Shown piece after piece: positions 19,633 to 28,221 of a stretch of DNA of 64,000 bases. This stretch comes from Nannocystis sp. Its GTDB lineage: Bacteria > Myxococcota_A > Polyangia > Nannocystales > Nannocystaceae. Below the pieces are notes generated by a model that ran no database searches, had not been told where the DNA came from, and worked only from the letters and a program-made list of their open reading frames with translations. The translations under genes were made by a program, and so were the position numbers. Each line of letters begins with the position of its first letter. Positions within the stretch are counted from its first letter, which is position 1. The stretch is taken from the NCBI GenBank assembly GCA_016712315.1, contig JADJRG010000007.1, positions 1 to 64,000 of the forward strand, given 5' to 3'.

Positions 19633-19914
19633 GAGCAAGCCTCAGAGCGCGCTGTGCGGGGTGCAGATTGGGATCAGGCTCCCCGCGCGTGGCTGGCCCA
19701 CGGCCACACCCGGGCAGCGAGGAGCCGCGGGTGCGGCGGTGGAGCACGATCGCGATCCGCGGCTGCATCTACTCGGTGCCCTCGCGGCTGATCGGCTACC
19801 TCGTCGAGGTACGCATCTACCTGACCCAGCACCAGCTCGAAGAGCAAGTGCGGGAAGGTTGACCGGGCCGGGACGCTCACCCGGTAGTGAGTGTGCCTTT
19901 TCAAGGCGCACACA

Positions 19915-20277
19915 ACCCGTTCTCGGAGGCACACTTCAAGACCCTCACCCACCTATCCCGACCGCTTCGCCGGCTTCACCGAGGCTCTCGCCTTTTGCCG
20001 GTCGTTCTTCGCCTGGTACAACCATGAGCACCGGCACTCCGGCATCGCCTACCTGACGCCCGCCGACGTGCACTACGGCCGCACTGACGCCGTCCTAGCC
20101 GTCCACGCCGCCGCCCTCGAGGCCGCCTACACGGCTCACCCCGAGCGCTTCGTCCGCGGCAAACCTACCCCGCGCCGGCCTCCCGCCGCCGTCTACATCA
20201 ACCCACCCCGATCACCCCCCAAGCGCTCACGACCAGGACGGTGTGCCCAACGTCCTGCCACCCGCCAACCCGAATAA
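19915..20277 (+). pseudogene. IS3-family transposase OrfB fragment
   Basis: The C-terminal part of the integrase core is recognisable: NPFSEAHFKTL, a frameshift, then RFAGFTEALAFCRSFFAWYN and HEHRHSGIAYLTPADVHYG, ending in a basic tail. The conserved catalytic Glu region and downstream HSGI motif are present, but the DDE N-terminal half and OrfA are absent. A remnant of insertion activity at the edge of the accessory region. Confidence 0.8.
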
Positions 20278-20343
20278 GGACTAGACTCTGGGCGAATTCG
20301 AGCGACACTAAATTCTTCAACAACCTGTCTCACTCTTATTGAC

Positions 20344-20880
20344 AGGCTCCGGATCCCGGTGTTCGGCCGAACCTATGTCCCATTCTTCAGCGATGGCGGC
20401 CGGGCCACTCTCCACATGAGTTGGAGGCGCCTGCTCGCGGCAGGCGCCCAACGGGTCTACCCCGCGCACGGTGACCCCGTCAAGGCGCTGCCCGACGGCC
20501 GGGTGCGCGTGCTCTTCAAGACGCCCTGGCGCAGCGGCGTCGCCCACGCCGACATGACCGCGGACAAGTTCCTCGCCCGCTTCTGCGCCTTCGTGCCGCC
20601 TCCGGGCTTCCACATGCTCCGCTACTACGGGGTGTTTGCGAGCCGCCACCACCGCGCCCGCATCGTCCCGGCCGCCCCCGCGACGCCCGAGCTCCAGCTC
20701 GCTCTCGACCTCACCGCCGCCGCGAACGACACCCGCTCGCCGACCGACGCCTCGCCCCGGCCACGTCGGCTCGGCTGGGCGAAGCTCCTGGCCCGCGTCT
20801 TCGCCGTCGACGTCACGGTCTGCCGCCAGTGCGGCCGCCGCATGCGCGTCCTCGAAGTCGTCTCCACGGCGCCCGCGCTC
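20344..20880 (+). pseudogene. IS91-family transposase C-terminal fragment
   Basis: FKTPWRSGVAHADM, PPGFHMLRYYGVFASRHHRA and the terminal VTVCRQCGRRMRVLEVV match the C-terminal part of Y2 (IS91/IS801-type) transposases. The first 40 codons (LLAAGAQRVYPAHGDPV) look like the end of a metallo-beta-lactamase-fold protein, a different gene fused at the N-terminal break. The catalytic tyrosines are missing. After 20880 the frame stays open but no longer resembles the family. Confidence 0.7.
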
Positions 20881-21293
20881 CACTGCCGCGACCGCGCCCC
20901 GACCCTCCGGGCCAAGTCTTGTTGTTCGCCGGCTGACCGCGCGCCCCTCGCGTCGCGCCCGGCGGCCCCTTGGCGCTCGCCAGAGGCGGAGATCTCACCG
21001 GGGAAGCTAGGCGTGTGTTGTCACACGAATGACCTGTACGGCGACCTTCGGACGGCCCGAACGGCGACGAAATCAGCCTCCCTGGCCCGCCTGCGCGGAT
21101 GCCGCGAGAGCCCCGTACCCGACCGCCGGACCAAATTCTGGGTTTGAACCTCTTAAGCGCGTGGCAACTATGTGTTAGGCGGGTTGAACCGTTGGCTGCG
21201 CCACCCCACACACAACCTCCTTGCCAGCGTGGGCGGGGTGGGGCACAGTGCCCAAGCCTTCGACAGGGCGCAGAGTTCAGCAGGAGCGGTACG
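20881..21293. other. Intergenic stretch with no gene seen
   Basis: The open frame from the IS91 fragment continues to 21147 but with arbitrary composition. I see no promoter or RNA gene. An isolated GTTAGGC at 21174 resembles half of an integron attC site, without a partner. Confidence 0.5.
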
Positions 21294-21440
21294 GTGCAGG
21301 CAACGGAGTTCATTGCCAACTGGCAGACGTCGGGCGAGTGCGAGCGCGCCAACTTCCAGCTGTTGCTCATCGGCCTGTGCGACCTGCTCGGCGCCGACCC
21401 GGGCTGTGCTCACAGAACCACGTCAGCTCCTGCGTCGTAG
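21294..21440 (+). pseudogene. N-terminal fragment of an MmeI-type restriction-modification methyltransferase
   Basis: Starting at GTG 21294, the translation ATEFIANWQTSGECERANF and LCDLLGADPG matches the first 40 residues typical of type IIL/MmeI-like fused methyltransferases. It then stops. The rest of the gene is replaced by the ABC-3C operon, indicating that one defence locus replaced another at this site. Confidence 0.6.
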
Positions 21441-22409
21441 GTGATGATGAAACGCTCTCTGCACGAGATTGGCAACCACGCCTTTGAGCAACTGATCGGG
21501 CGACTGTGCGTCCACCTGCTTGGAGCCGGCACAAAGGTGTTTTCGTCCGGACCGGATGGAGGCATCGATGCCTCGTTCGAAGGTCAGGCGGAAGCGTGGC
21601 CGTCTTCCACAGCGCAGTGGGCCGGGCGCTGGATCGTGCAGGCGAAACACACTGAGAACCCAGCAGCAGCGGTCAGCGACAGCACCTTCTCTAGCGACGG
21701 CGCAAGCTCGGTCATCAGCGAGGAGATCGCCAAGCTGACGGCGAATGGCGGGCCACGCTGCGACCACTACCTCCTTTACACCAATCGACGTGGAACACCC
21801 CAGGCGATTGCCAGTATCGAGGAGAGGTTGAAGGCTGACCTCGGAGTGCAGAATGCGCAGGTGGTGACGGCGCCCATGCTGGACGGCCTGCTCTCAAAGT
21901 ACCCGGCCGCGCTCGTACAACCGCTTGCAGAAGCATTCGCCATGCCGCTGACGCTGGATGTCGATACCGTCGCAGCGGCGCTCGAGGTGTTGATCGGAGA
22001 GTTGGGGTCGCGCTCGACCAGCCGGGCGAAGGCGAGCAAGATTCAACGTACTTCGCTGGCGACGAAGAACGCCCTGAACGCCGTCGGCAGTGAACTGGAC
22101 CATGTCTACAACGCAGCATTGCATGAAGACCTGGGTGTGATGGAGAGATTTCTCGCCGCGCCCGATCGGCACACGGACGGCCTGCGCGACGCCTATCTTA
22201 GCTTCTGCGACTCCGCGAAAGACCAACTGGTCCTCGCCAGGACGCAGTCAGTGCCCCTCGCCGGCTTCCTCGTTCAGCTCATCCGCCGGGTCTGTGAGAA
22301 CCACGAATTTCTGAGCACCGGCCAAGGACCGCGTGCAGTGCGCGCAATGGTTTACTACATGTACTGGATCTGCGACCTCGGTACCCATGCTGATTCCGAC
22401 GAAACATGA
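21441..22409 (+). CDS. ABC-three-component system effector: restriction-endonuclease-fold protein
   Basis: The N-terminal domain (residues 8-75) has a REase-like core: GNHAFEQLIGRL, then GPDGGIDASFEG and WIVQAKHT, giving the D...(E/Q)xK pattern of Mrr-like nucleases. The 200-residue helical C-terminal domain is typical of ABC-3C effectors. It starts at GTG 21441 or ATG 21444/21447. The end overlaps the middle component. In ABC-3C systems (a class defined by comparative genomics) the ATPase is thought to license a toxic effector upon invasion, so here the likely output is DNA cleavage. Confidence 0.8.
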   Translation: MMMKRSLHEIGNHAFEQLIGRLCVHLLGAGTKVFSSGPDGGIDASFEGQAEAWPSSTAQWAGRWIVQAKHTENPAAAVSDSTFSSDGASSVISEEIAKLTANGGPRCDHYLLYTNRRGTPQAIASIEERLKADLGVQNAQVVTAPMLDGLLSKYPAALVQPLAEAFAMPLTLDVDTVAAALEVLIGELGSRSTSRAKASKIQRTSLATKNALNAVGSELDHVYNAALHEDLGVMERFLAAPDRHTDGLRDAYLSFCDSAKDQLVLARTQSVPLAGFLVQLIRRVCENHEFLSTGQGPRAVRAMVYYMYWICDLGTHADSDET

Positions 22410-22626
22410 CCATCCCGACCTGACGCTGCTCGCCGTCGCGGGCGCACTGTTGAAGCCGCTCATCAGGAAGCGCTCGCTGACGTACTCCGACGCCCGCGAC
22501 CACCTGGAGCGACTGCACCCACAGGCCCCTCTCATGCTGCCCCTGGCAGCCACGTTCCTCCACGGCCTCGGACTGGTGGACTATGGGCCGGCAACCGACA
22601 GCTTCATCTTCCGAGGTCGGCGATGA
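22387..22626 (+). CDS. ABC-three-component system middle component
   Basis: A 79-aa protein starting MLIPTKHDHPDLTLLAVAG, a signature start of ABC-3C middle components (MC6-like), followed by a winged-helix-like remainder (SLTYSDARDHLERLHP). It overlaps the effector by 23 bases and the ATPase by four (GATGA), so the three genes are translationally coupled. It probably bridges effector and ATPase. Confidence 0.75.
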   Translation: MLIPTKHDHPDLTLLAVAGALLKPLIRKRSLTYSDARDHLERLHPQAPLMLPLAATFLHGLGLVDYGPATDSFIFRGRR

Positions 22627-24425
22627 AGCTGGTGCGCCTGTACTCGAACCACGACGACGTCTTCGTCCCCCTCACGTTCTCGCCAGGTGTCAACGTGGTA
22701 CTCGGCACCATCCACGACCCGGCGCGCCGGGTAGGCAAAAACACCCACAACCTGGGCAAGTCTACCCTGGCGCGGGTGATTGACTATTGCCTGCTCCAGG
22801 AGGACCCGAGGGCCATCTTCCAAAGCGCCACCGAGCGGTTCGCGGACTTCATCTTCTACCTTGAGATCGACCTGTGGGGAGAACGCCGCGTGCTGGTCCG
22901 GCGACACGTCAGCGGGGACCGTCGAACCTCGATCTGGGTCGCTGACGGCACCAATCCAGCCCCTGACGGGCGTAGACTGGAGGCCGAAGAGTGGACCCAC
23001 GGCCCCATGGGTGAGGACCTCGCGAAAAGCCTCCTGAATCGACTCCTCGATATCACAGGGCTGGCGCCCTATTCCTACCGCGCCCTGATGGGATACCTCC
23101 TACGCGACAAGGAAGACTACGCCGACAAGGGAGCACCCTTCAAGCTGGCACACCATATGGGGGCCGAGCACCAATGGCGCATCCCTATGGCACAGATGCT
23201 GGGCCTGCCTGGCGCACCCTGGCGAGGGATCATTGAAGCCAATGAGCAGCTCAATGACACCAAGGCTCAACTCCAGAACGTCCAGCGCGAATTGCGTACA
23301 CTCGCGGGCGACCAGACAGCCCTGCAAAGCCAGAAGGTCGCGCTCGGCGTGGAAATCGCCGCACTGACCCGGTCCATGGGTGAGCTCGAGTTTGCCGAGC
23401 CGGACCAGGCCGTCAGCCGGGACCTGGTTCAGGACACCGAGGGAGTCGTCCGCGAGTACATCACGCGCATCACCGACGCGGAACGCACTGCGGTGCGCAT
23501 TGCCGAGATGCTAGAGCGTGATGCTGGCGCCACCCGCTTCAAACCGCGGGCTGTGGCCACGCTCTTTGAACAAGCTGGCGTCGTCCTGCCGGGCGAGCTG
23601 CTCCGCACGCACGCCGACCTAATCGCCTTCTACCGCGCAGTTACGACAGAACGACGCGAGCAGCTCAAACAGGAGCTGGCACAGGTTGAACTCGCCCTCA
23701 TCGAAATGCGCGCAAAACATGCCGAGGCCGATGCGCGCCGTGCCAGTCTCGCCCGTTCGCTGGCGAACCAGCAACTGGCACAGAAGTACCGCGACGTGGC
23801 CGAAAGATTGGCCAAACGACGGGTGGAACAGGCCGCGCTCGAACGCGCCCTCTCGATTCAACCTGACGAGAACCGCCTTACCCGCGAGCGCGATCGGCTC
23901 AAGGCGCGGCTCGATGAATTGAAGGCCGACGCGCAGACTGCTCTGTCGCCCGCACCCGAACTGCTTCGCCAAATCCAGCAAGCCTACGGCGAGATCACCC
24001 GCAACATCTGCGGCGACGTGGGAGTGCTCTCGGTCACTACAAAACCCCGTGCGGGAACAGTAACGTTTGATGCGACCTTCCGTTCTGCGTCCGGCCGCCC
24101 CAACGACAAGCACCGTGGCGAGACCTACTCGCGCCTGCGCAGCATCGCGTTCGACCTCGCACTTCTGCAGGGCCGGCTTCCCGACCGCTGGCCCCAATTC
24201 GTGTACCACGACAGCATTCTCAACCTGATGGAGCCGCGCCTGGCGCAGGGCCTCCTGTGCGAAACGCGAAAAGCCGCCGACGCCGGCATCCAGAGTGTCA
24301 TCACCCTGCTGGAGCATGAATTGGACCCGCTTGGCGGGCTGGACACGCTCGACGACGACACCATCGTGCTGCGCCTGCATGACGGAGGGGCCGGCGGGCG
24401 TTTGTTCCGAGGTGAAGAGTGGTGA
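22623..24425 (+). CDS. ABC-three-component system ATPase, DUF2326-type SMC-like
   Basis: 600 aa. The N-terminal ATPase half carries a variant Walker A (GKNTHNLGKSTLARVIDYCL). A central coiled coil (about residues 205-460) follows, with LEFAEPDQ and RASLARSLANQQLAQKYRD helices. The C-terminal half has PQFVYHDSILNLMEPR, the DUF2326 Walker B/D-loop region with His-Asp in place of Asp-Glu, and VITLLEHELD. The layout is that of small SMC/Rad50-like ATPases specific to ABC-3C systems rather than true SMC. The operon ends here. The codon use is less GC-extreme than in the flanking host genes, in line with transfer. Confidence 0.85.
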   Translation: MKLVRLYSNHDDVFVPLTFSPGVNVVLGTIHDPARRVGKNTHNLGKSTLARVIDYCLLQEDPRAIFQSATERFADFIFYLEIDLWGERRVLVRRHVSGDRRTSIWVADGTNPAPDGRRLEAEEWTHGPMGEDLAKSLLNRLLDITGLAPYSYRALMGYLLRDKEDYADKGAPFKLAHHMGAEHQWRIPMAQMLGLPGAPWRGIIEANEQLNDTKAQLQNVQRELRTLAGDQTALQSQKVALGVEIAALTRSMGELEFAEPDQAVSRDLVQDTEGVVREYITRITDAERTAVRIAEMLERDAGATRFKPRAVATLFEQAGVVLPGELLRTHADLIAFYRAVTTERREQLKQELAQVELALIEMRAKHAEADARRASLARSLANQQLAQKYRDVAERLAKRRVEQAALERALSIQPDENRLTRERDRLKARLDELKADAQTALSPAPELLRQIQQAYGEITRNICGDVGVLSVTTKPRAGTVTFDATFRSASGRPNDKHRGETYSRLRSIAFDLALLQGRLPDRWPQFVYHDSILNLMEPRLAQGLLCETRKAADAGIQSVITLLEHELDPLGGLDTLDDDTIVLRLHDGGAGGRLFRGEEW

Positions 24426-24860
24426 GTGAGATCGCCATCACTCCCGCCTCATTCGGGCACCGGCGCTGTGCGATCAGGGGCGGCGACGGAGCGCCGCCCC
24501 TACGTCCGACCGCCAGTGATCGCGGACGAGCGACGCGCCGGCGCGCGGCGAGCCTTCGGCGCCTTTCTAAAGATAAACGTGGATCGGTGAGCCCGGGAAA
24601 CGGCTTCTCGTCCCTCGATGGATTCACTGACATGTCTTGTTCACCTCCGGCGGCGTCACCTCCTCCGCGACCTGCTCTGCCTGCTCCCCTCGTGGCCCAA
24701 GAGCCGCGTCCTGGGGCTCGCCCCCGCGTACTGGAAGCAGACGCTCGAGCAACAGGAGACTCAGCAGCGGCTCGCTACAAACATCTTCCGCCGGCTGTCG
24801 CTCGATGGACATGCCCCAGCGGTGTAGCGAAGACGCTGGCTGCTCGCGAGACGTAGTACA
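24426..24860. other. Intergenic region with terminator-like hairpin
   Basis: It contains a perfect hairpin at 24476-24501 (arms AGGGGCGGCG and CGCCGCCCCT, loop of six) about 50 bases after the ABC-3C operon. There is no T run, so it may be a REP-like element. A 69-codon frame at 24618-24827 has no recognisable homology. Otherwise nothing is seen. Confidence 0.5.
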
Positions 24861-26492
24861 TTAGACGCGTACAGCGATTGATCGAAGTCGCTGCGTTGCG
24901 TTTGGATTCAAAGACACAACGAACGGGCCATTGCGTTTCAATAGGCCAGCTCGCCCCCCTAGCGCAATCCCGCATTCAGGCTTTCCCAACGAAAACTCGA
25001 AGCGGAATAGTAGATTCTCATTCAGCCCTGTGTTTCGCAGTGCCCGAACCCGTGCATCGTCATGATATACATAGATTAGCCCCGATCGGAATAATCGGAG
25101 ATACCGAGATCCGAAATTTCTTTGGTTGCCGCCCCGCAGAAACCATCGAGTGAACACTCCCGCAAAGACGGACCACAAAAACTCAAGTCTTGGCAGACCT
25201 TCAGGATCAAGATCGTTCTGCGACGGCTTTGCTAAGACCACGGCATCAAATCGTGACTGGCGGCTGACGCTGTTGTTTTTGATTTCGCGCACCTCAAAGC
25301 TGTCCCGAGCCTCGATTCCGCGCTCGTGCTCCCGTATCCAGTTGACCACATGACCGATCCGGGTTTGGGAGGTTATCCACTCGACAAAGGATGTGTGCTC
25401 ATTCCATAGAAGGCTTTCCCTCAAGACATGACCGGCGAACGATGACAGGTCTACCGGCACGCTAGGTGCCGGGACACTCGCATGATCTGAAATAAACAGA
25501 GATGTCGGACCGCCTCGGCTGGTGCTGAGCAAGTATCTGCTTCGGTCACCTCGAAGTGCCTTGCATAAGATTAGAGACCGCATAGTGCAATCGATGAGGA
25601 TTCGATCGTCCCAGATTGAATGGGTGCCGAAAATCACCGTCTGAGGGGAGCATCCATTGATTACGTCCTCGCGGATGCGTTCCAGCGAGAACATTTCATT
25701 TGAGCCGAGTGACAGGATTACTTCCTCGGATGCCCAATCCGCGAGTCCCGTGAACATCGTCGGGTTAGTGAGTGTGGCGTAGAGCACAGCCGCATAGGTG
25801 GCATTGCACGCATCAATCTGCCTGTCGGCTAATGCAGGACAGTCTTGGAATGCTATCTTCAAGGGCGGCGAGTTCGCGTCTGTGAACTCAACATCGTAGT
25901 CCGAGAGAATTCGTATCGATCCGTGAGAGATGGCGTTGCGTGCGATGGGGTTGTAAGCCTCGTGAAATGACGCTGGTAGGTACCTCTTGGCTTGGTCGTG
26001 TAGATCACGGAGCTTATGGCCGACGTTCTTCTGAATTCCCACTGTCGCAAAATGCGCGCTCAGCAAAAAACTAAGGATGTGCTTGTAGATCGATTCGGCG
26101 ATTGTCACATAATCGGACAGGTACTCTGTCTGGATTTGATCTAAAACCAGTGCTGCGTTGCTGCGACTTTCTAGATGGATGTCCGGGTAGGTCGCGTTCT
26201 GCGCCCGTAGGGAAACCAGCGCATGCCTGAGCGCCTCTTGCGCCTCACTTGCGAAGATTACATTCTGCGCCTCAGCCTTGGCCAGGACTGCTAATGTGTC
26301 GCGAAATACGTGATGTGAAAAAAACTTCTGGGGGCGAGCCAGGGCGAATTTCCAGAGTGTACGTCCGCTGAGGGAGTCGAAGGTGCAGAGTGGTCCGATT
26401 GGTCCGCGATCGGCGTTGCTAAGCCTTCCCAGAAGACGCTTGTGCAGAAATGTAGTATCGAGGAAGGCTAGAATTTTGTCGTTTTTGATCAT
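24861..26492 (-). CDS. Predicted HEPN-containing protein (543 aa)
   Basis: It is less GC-rich than its neighbours (recent transfer). I chose ATG 26492 (MIKNDKILAFLDTTFLHKRL) because upstream sequence is IS-derived. Residues about 90-200 are helical and include YNPIARNAISHGSI, a textbook Rx4H HEPN ribonuclease signature (R-N-A-I-S-H). The remaining 330 residues are mixed alpha/beta with no family I recognise. HEPN proteins with intact Rx4H are usually RNases in anti-phage or toxin systems. No antitoxin partner gene is visible beside it, so it may be self-controlled by its long C-terminal region. Between an ABC-3C operon and a SIR2 gene, defence is the natural inference. Confidence 0.65.
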   Translation of the reverse strand: MIKNDKILAFLDTTFLHKRLLGRLSNADRGPIGPLCTFDSLSGRTLWKFALARPQKFFSHHVFRDTLAVLAKAEAQNVIFASEAQEALRHALVSLRAQNATYPDIHLESRSNAALVLDQIQTEYLSDYVTIAESIYKHILSFLLSAHFATVGIQKNVGHKLRDLHDQAKRYLPASFHEAYNPIARNAISHGSIRILSDYDVEFTDANSPPLKIAFQDCPALADRQIDACNATYAAVLYATLTNPTMFTGLADWASEEVILSLGSNEMFSLERIREDVINGCSPQTVIFGTHSIWDDRILIDCTMRSLILCKALRGDRSRYLLSTSRGGPTSLFISDHASVPAPSVPVDLSSFAGHVLRESLLWNEHTSFVEWITSQTRIGHVVNWIREHERGIEARDSFEVREIKNNSVSRQSRFDAVVLAKPSQNDLDPEGLPRLEFLWSVFAGVFTRWFLRGGNQRNFGSRYLRLFRSGLIYVYHDDARVRALRNTGLNENLLFRFEFSLGKPECGIALGGRAGLLKRNGPFVVSLNPNATQRLRSIAVRV

Positions 26493-26769
26493 CGCCAGTG
26501 TTCGTTGGGTTCTGGAACCTGCGTGAGTGCATCCCGCGGAGTTCTTTGAGGGAAGCACAATGGGCTTGGGGGTACCGGTCCTTCTTCCTTCGGGGGCGCG
26601 CCCCGGCCCATCGCTGCACAGCTTGCTCAAGTCCTGGTCCTCATGCAGGGAAGGAATAACGGTTCCTGAGCGCGAGCGCAAGCCGCCACCTCGCCCTCCA
26701 TGTGGAGGTGCACCGCCACACGTGGCCCATGCCCCCGCTGTCACGGGACGGGCTATGAGATCCGGGTAG

Positions 26770-27057
26770 GGACACCCAAACTGATCCACCCCGGGACGGC
26801 CAAAGTGATCCGCGCAACGCTTGCGTCTGGCCGCGTCGACGAGGGCTGCGCCATCCGCTCGGTGGCCCCGGGACGGCCAAGCTGATCACCCCCGGGACGG
26901 CCAAGCTGAGCTCAGCCGCTCCTACCGCGAGCTCGCCCGCCACTACGGCGTCCAGATCGATCCCACCCCGCCGGCGAGCCCCCAGATGAAGGGCCGCGTC
27001 GAGTCGGCCGTCCGCTACATCAGGCGCAACTTCCTGCCGACCCTGGGCGCCGGTAAA
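26770..27057 (+). mobile_element. IS21-family remnant: end repeats plus IstA fragment
   Basis: Four copies of a box like GGGACGGCCAA(A/G)(C/G)TGA occur at about 26770, 26793, 26872 and 26889, as in the multiple terminal repeats of IS21 elements. They are followed by an IstA fragment (YRELARHYGVQIDPTPP, PQMKGRVESAVRYIRRNF) from the end of the integrase core. No IstB is present. The element broke off at 27057, next to a TTTCATAAC promoter remnant. The stretch 26493-26769 shows no gene. Confidence 0.65.
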
Positions 27058-27081
27058 AGGTTGGGTTGGGTCGCTCACTTG

Positions 27082-27123
27082 GTTATGAAATCATGCCGGC
27101 CGGCCTAGTCAAGTTATGAAAAA
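27082..27123 (-). promoter_or_regulatory. Small-protein promoter remnant with TTTCATAAC boxes
   Basis: Minus strand: TTTTTCATAAC (27123-27113), directly abutting TTGACT (27112-27107), 16-base spacer with two GCCGGC, TTTCATAAC (27090-27082). No ATG follows, because the IS21 remnant replaced the gene. Third member of the family. Confidence 0.5.
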
Positions 27124-27238
27124 CAGTGCGGAAACGCGCCCTTGCTCTGGCTCCGGCCGCGGGGCCCGTACGCCGCCGCTCTGCGCGAACTCCCCCGCCA
27201 GCGCCGGCCCCACGGACCGCCCGGCGCGAACTCTCCCG

Positions 27239-27267
27239 CTGACAGCCCGCGGGCTGGTGGATAGCCT
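27239..27267 (+). promoter_or_regulatory. Integrase promoter (P-int family)
   Basis: -35 CTGACA, 17-base spacer, -10 TAGCCT, preceded by the conserved block starting GCGCGAACTCTCCCG (27224), 42 bases before the integrase ATG. Confidence 0.5.
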
Positions 27268-27308
27268 CGAAGATCCCGGGCCTTCGGCTCGGCGAGGAGG
27301 AGGGCGAG

Positions 27309-28064
27309 ATGGGGTCGCGGGCGCGGTGGCGAGGGGGTTTTGCGGCTGGCGAGGATGGTGGCGACGACGGCGCCGCGGAGCTCCCGCGGATCCTCTACGT
27401 GCAGGACCTGGCCGACCTGCTCGGGCGCAGCGAGAAGGCTGTGCGTCACGCGATGCGCCGCGGCCTGCTCCCCGAGCCGCTAAAGCTGGCCGGACGGCTT
27501 GCGTGGAGGCGCGCGGATGTGCTCTCTTGGGTCTCGGAGATCCACGGCGTCTCGAGATCTGAGCCGTTCGTGAACATTTCGATCCACCCCTACGACCACG
27601 ACCCGAGTCGTTTCCGCGTGACCTTCGAGATCCCCAAGACCCCCGGCGAGCCGCGCCGACGCCTCCGCAAGGTGGCGCCGGCGGGGCTCGATCACGCCGC
27701 CGCGCTCGACTGGGCGCGCCGGCAGAGCCGCGAGATCTGGGCGGAGCTCATGGGCGTACGCGAGGAAGTGAGGCCCCCCACCCCAAGCATCCCCCAACCC
27801 CCACCCCAACCCCAAAAGACGCCGCCACGCGCGCCGCTACGGCCCTCCGCCGCCGCGCCGACAGGCGATCGCGACGAACTCATCGGCGAAGTAATGGTCG
27901 CACGCGATGATCAGGGTAGGCAACCAAGGCAGGCGTCCACGGCTCGGAGCAACTCGCCGCGCCCCACGAACTCAGACACCACCTGCGACGGCGGCCCCTG
28001 CCGGATCACCAACCTCGCCGAGAACACGCAGGGCCTCGTCAACCTCGTCTGCGAGTGCAAGTGA
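27309..28064 (+). pseudogene. Truncated HTH-tyrosine integrase
   Basis: The N-terminal part matches the two full integrases: an excisionase-type HTH (LPRILYVQDLADLLGRSEKA, VRHAMRRGLLPEPLKLAGRL), the NISIHPYDHDPSRFRV arm-domain strand, and KVAPAGLDHAAALDWARRQ. The SAM-like core-binding and catalytic domains are missing. After residue 155 it becomes Pro/Ala-rich and ends at 28064 with unrelated residues. It cannot recombine. It marks a decayed cassette between the HEPN and SIR2 genes. The stretch 28065-28221 shows no gene. Confidence 0.7.
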
Positions 28065-28221
28065 GCCTCTTCCGGCTCAGTGGCAGTTCGCGAAGCTGAT
28101 GTCGGCCTTCAGCCGCAGCGCCGCGTCCTCGCAGGCGACCCGCACGTGGCCGCGCACGTTGCCCGCAGGAATCCTCGAGGATGTGCGTCCACGGTGTCAG
28201 GGAAGTCTATGAAGTCTATAC

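Noticed and set aside
20344..20470. A metallo-beta-lactamase gene
   Set aside because: Only the last few dozen codons with PAHGDP are present, fused to an IS91 fragment.
21174..21180. GTTAGGC resembling an integron attC right end before the ABC-3C operon
   Set aside because: No complementary left core site and no imperfect palindrome within 150 bases; the integron integrase remnant is 27 kb away.
22623..24425. Chromosomal SMC or Rad50 protein
   Set aside because: Too short, coil too small and coupled to two ABC-3C subunits; the His-Asp in the late motif fits DUF2326.
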